A DNA stretch of 33,175 nucleotides from Lachnospiraceae bacterium (GTDB lineage Bacteria; Bacillota; Clostridia; Lachnospirales; Lachnospiraceae), in contig JAJQBC010000135.1 in the NCBI GenBank assembly GCA_021203465.1, forward strand, positions 1-33,175. The letters are read 5' to 3'. A program made the position numbers and the translations under genes. This document shows, piece after piece, positions 32,031 to 33,175 of this stretch. Below the pieces are notes generated by a model. The model worked only from the letters and a program-made list of their open reading frames with translations, was not told where the DNA came from and ran no database searches. Within the stretch, counting starts at the first letter, position 1, and each line of letters opens with the position of its first letter.

Positions 32031-33104
32031 TTACAGATCAGAGGACTCCTCAAGAAGCTGGTCGAGCAGCTCAACGACCTCGCTGTCAAGGCTGTCCTTG
32101 ATCTCCTGCTGCAGATCCACCGTCAGATCGATGAATGCCTGCTTCTCATCAGAAGTCAGCTCGATCACGTTGTAGTCCTCGTCAGCCTCGAGCTCCGCAA
32201 GGATCTCCTCGGACTGCGTACGGTTCTCTTCTCTCTCAGCAACGCTGTACTCTGCTCCGGCCTCCATGATGATCGCCTGCTGATCTTCGGTCAGCTGGTC
32301 GAACAGGTCAGAGGAGTAGAGGAGCAGCATCGGGGAGTAGATATGCTCGGTGATCGTGATGTTCGGGGACACCTCGTGAATCTGCTGCGCATAGAAGTTC
32401 GGGATCGGGTTCTCCTGGCCGTCCACAACGCCGGACTGCAGGGAGGTGTAGATCTGCGAACCGTCGATCGGGGTCGCGCTCGCGCCCAGAGCGTTCCACA
32501 GAGCGATATGGTTGTCATTCTCCATGGTACGAATCTTCAGGCCGCTGAGGTCGTCCGGAGTGGTAACCGGATGATCTTCCACGGTCGTCAGGTTACGGAA
32601 GCCGTTCTCACACCACGCGATGACATACACGCCCTTGGTGTTGATCTTCTCGGTCAGGTAATCGCCCAGGCCGCCGTCGATCACATAATCCGCCTGCTCA
32701 TAGCTCGAGAACAGGAACGGGATATCGAATACGCCGAGCTCCGGCACAAGACCTACCAGCGGAGCGGTGGAGGTGCAGTTCATCTCAAGGTCGCCCGCAC
32801 GCAGGGACTCGGTCGAAGCGGTATCGCTTCCCAGCTGATTGCTGTAGTACACCTCGACAGCCATCGTTCCATCCAACGCTTCCTCAACGTACGGCTTGAA
32901 CACTTCGTCCTGCGCCACGCAGAACGGCGCGCTCGCCGAGCTTCCGTTGGAGATACGGATGATGACTTCCGCGTCAGAAGATGTCGTCTCAACATCGACC
33001 TCCGCCAGATCTTCCTCGGATACTTCGGTGCTTCCTACGGAACCGCATCCAGTCGCCGCAACCGTGATCGCGGCAAGTACAAGTACTAACAACTTCTTCT
33101 TCAT
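32031..33104 (-). CDS. dctP: TRAP transporter substrate-binding lipoprotein
   Basis: The 357-residue precursor has a lipoprotein signal (cysteine 20 in AATGC), an acidic linker, and a DctP-type binding domain from about residue 45. R170 (NGFRNL) and R192 (LKIRTM) are placed like the arginines that hold the ligand carboxylate, and NPIPNFY is also typical. The ligand is probably an acidic sugar, with galactonate suggested by dgoD. The membrane subunits are encoded 6 kb downstream. The ribosome binding site TAGGAGG is strong. Confidence 0.93.
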   Translation of the reverse strand: MKKKLLVLVLAAITVAATGCGSVGSTEVSEEDLAEVDVETTSSDAEVIIRISNGSSASAPFCVAQDEVFKPYVEEALDGTMAVEVYYSNQLGSDTASTESLRAGDLEMNCTSTAPLVGLVPELGVFDIPFLFSSYEQADYVIDGGLGDYLTEKINTKGVYVIAWCENGFRNLTTVEDHPVTTPDDLSGLKIRTMENDNHIALWNALGASATPIDGSQIYTSLQSGVVDGQENPIPNFYAQQIHEVSPNITITEHIYSPMLLLYSSDLFDQLTEDQQAIIMEAGAEYSVAEREENRTQSEEILAELEADEDYNVIELTSDEKQAFIDLTVDLQQEIKDSLDSEVVELLDQLLEESSDL

Positions 33105-33175
33105 AGTTTCCTCCTAAAAAATTTTTTTGGTCGATTGTAAAATGAAGTTGAACACCTAAAAAATCCATAGCGATT

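Overview
The window looks like a chromosomal stretch of a fairly GC-rich, Gram-positive Clostridia bacterium, most likely Lachnospiraceae. This is inferred from gene content only: paired glgC/glgD, spoVG, a DnaD-like protein with a DnaI/DnaC-type helicase loader, a lipoprotein version of trigger factor, a GldF-GldG-like ABC exporter with DUF4340, and strong AGGAGG ribosome binding sites. No rRNA, tRNA, CRISPR array or complete insertion sequence was seen.

Region 1 (1-5480). A LysR regulator reads rightward and ends against the leftward operon glgC-glgD-spoVG, with one long terminator hairpin between them. murC reads rightward from an intergenic region of about 360 bases that holds a promoter, a foldable leader and an orphan terminator.

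Region 2 (5480-11045). A cluster of DnaA-box sequences lies upstream of an extended -10 promoter. Five same-strand genes follow: a DnaD-like protein, a DnaI/DnaC-like loader, a PRPP-synthetase-like enzyme, an ATP-grasp ligase and an esterase. The esterase is split by an in-frame UGA. The enzyme trio looks like a small-molecule pathway cassette that I cannot name.

Region 3 (11046-13790). Class II fructose-bisphosphate aldolase, a secreted trigger-factor-like lipoprotein, and a small membrane-anchored protein transcribed divergently from the lipoprotein.

Region 4 (13790-33175). A sugar and sugar-acid catabolic island, nearly all on the minus strand. It contains two transaldolase-fold enzymes, two FadR-type GntR regulators with recognisable palindromic operators, two SDR dehydrogenases, a TIM-barrel isomerase, a decayed hydroxypyruvate-isomerase-like pseudogene, a KDPG/KDPGal aldolase, a zinc alcohol dehydrogenase, a TRAP transporter (P, Q, M) and D-galactonate dehydratase DgoD. 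DgoD carries its catalytic residues at the same numbers that I recall for the E. coli enzyme. A PD-(D/E)XK transposase-family gene sits inside the island. A three-gene GldA/GldFG/DUF4340-like ABC exporter cassette is embedded between dgoD and dctQ, separating the TRAP binding protein from its membrane subunits.

Probable logic: TRAP imports an acidic sugar (galactonate or a relative), DgoD dehydrates it, and the aldolase cleaves the phosphorylated product. No 2-keto-3-deoxygalactonate kinase is in the window. The dehydrogenases, isomerase and transaldolases probably process related sugars. The points most worth follow-up are the DnaA-box cluster before the helicase-loader genes, the PRPP synthetase/ATP-grasp/esterase cassette with its in-frame UGA, and the two GntR/transaldolase modules with their operators.
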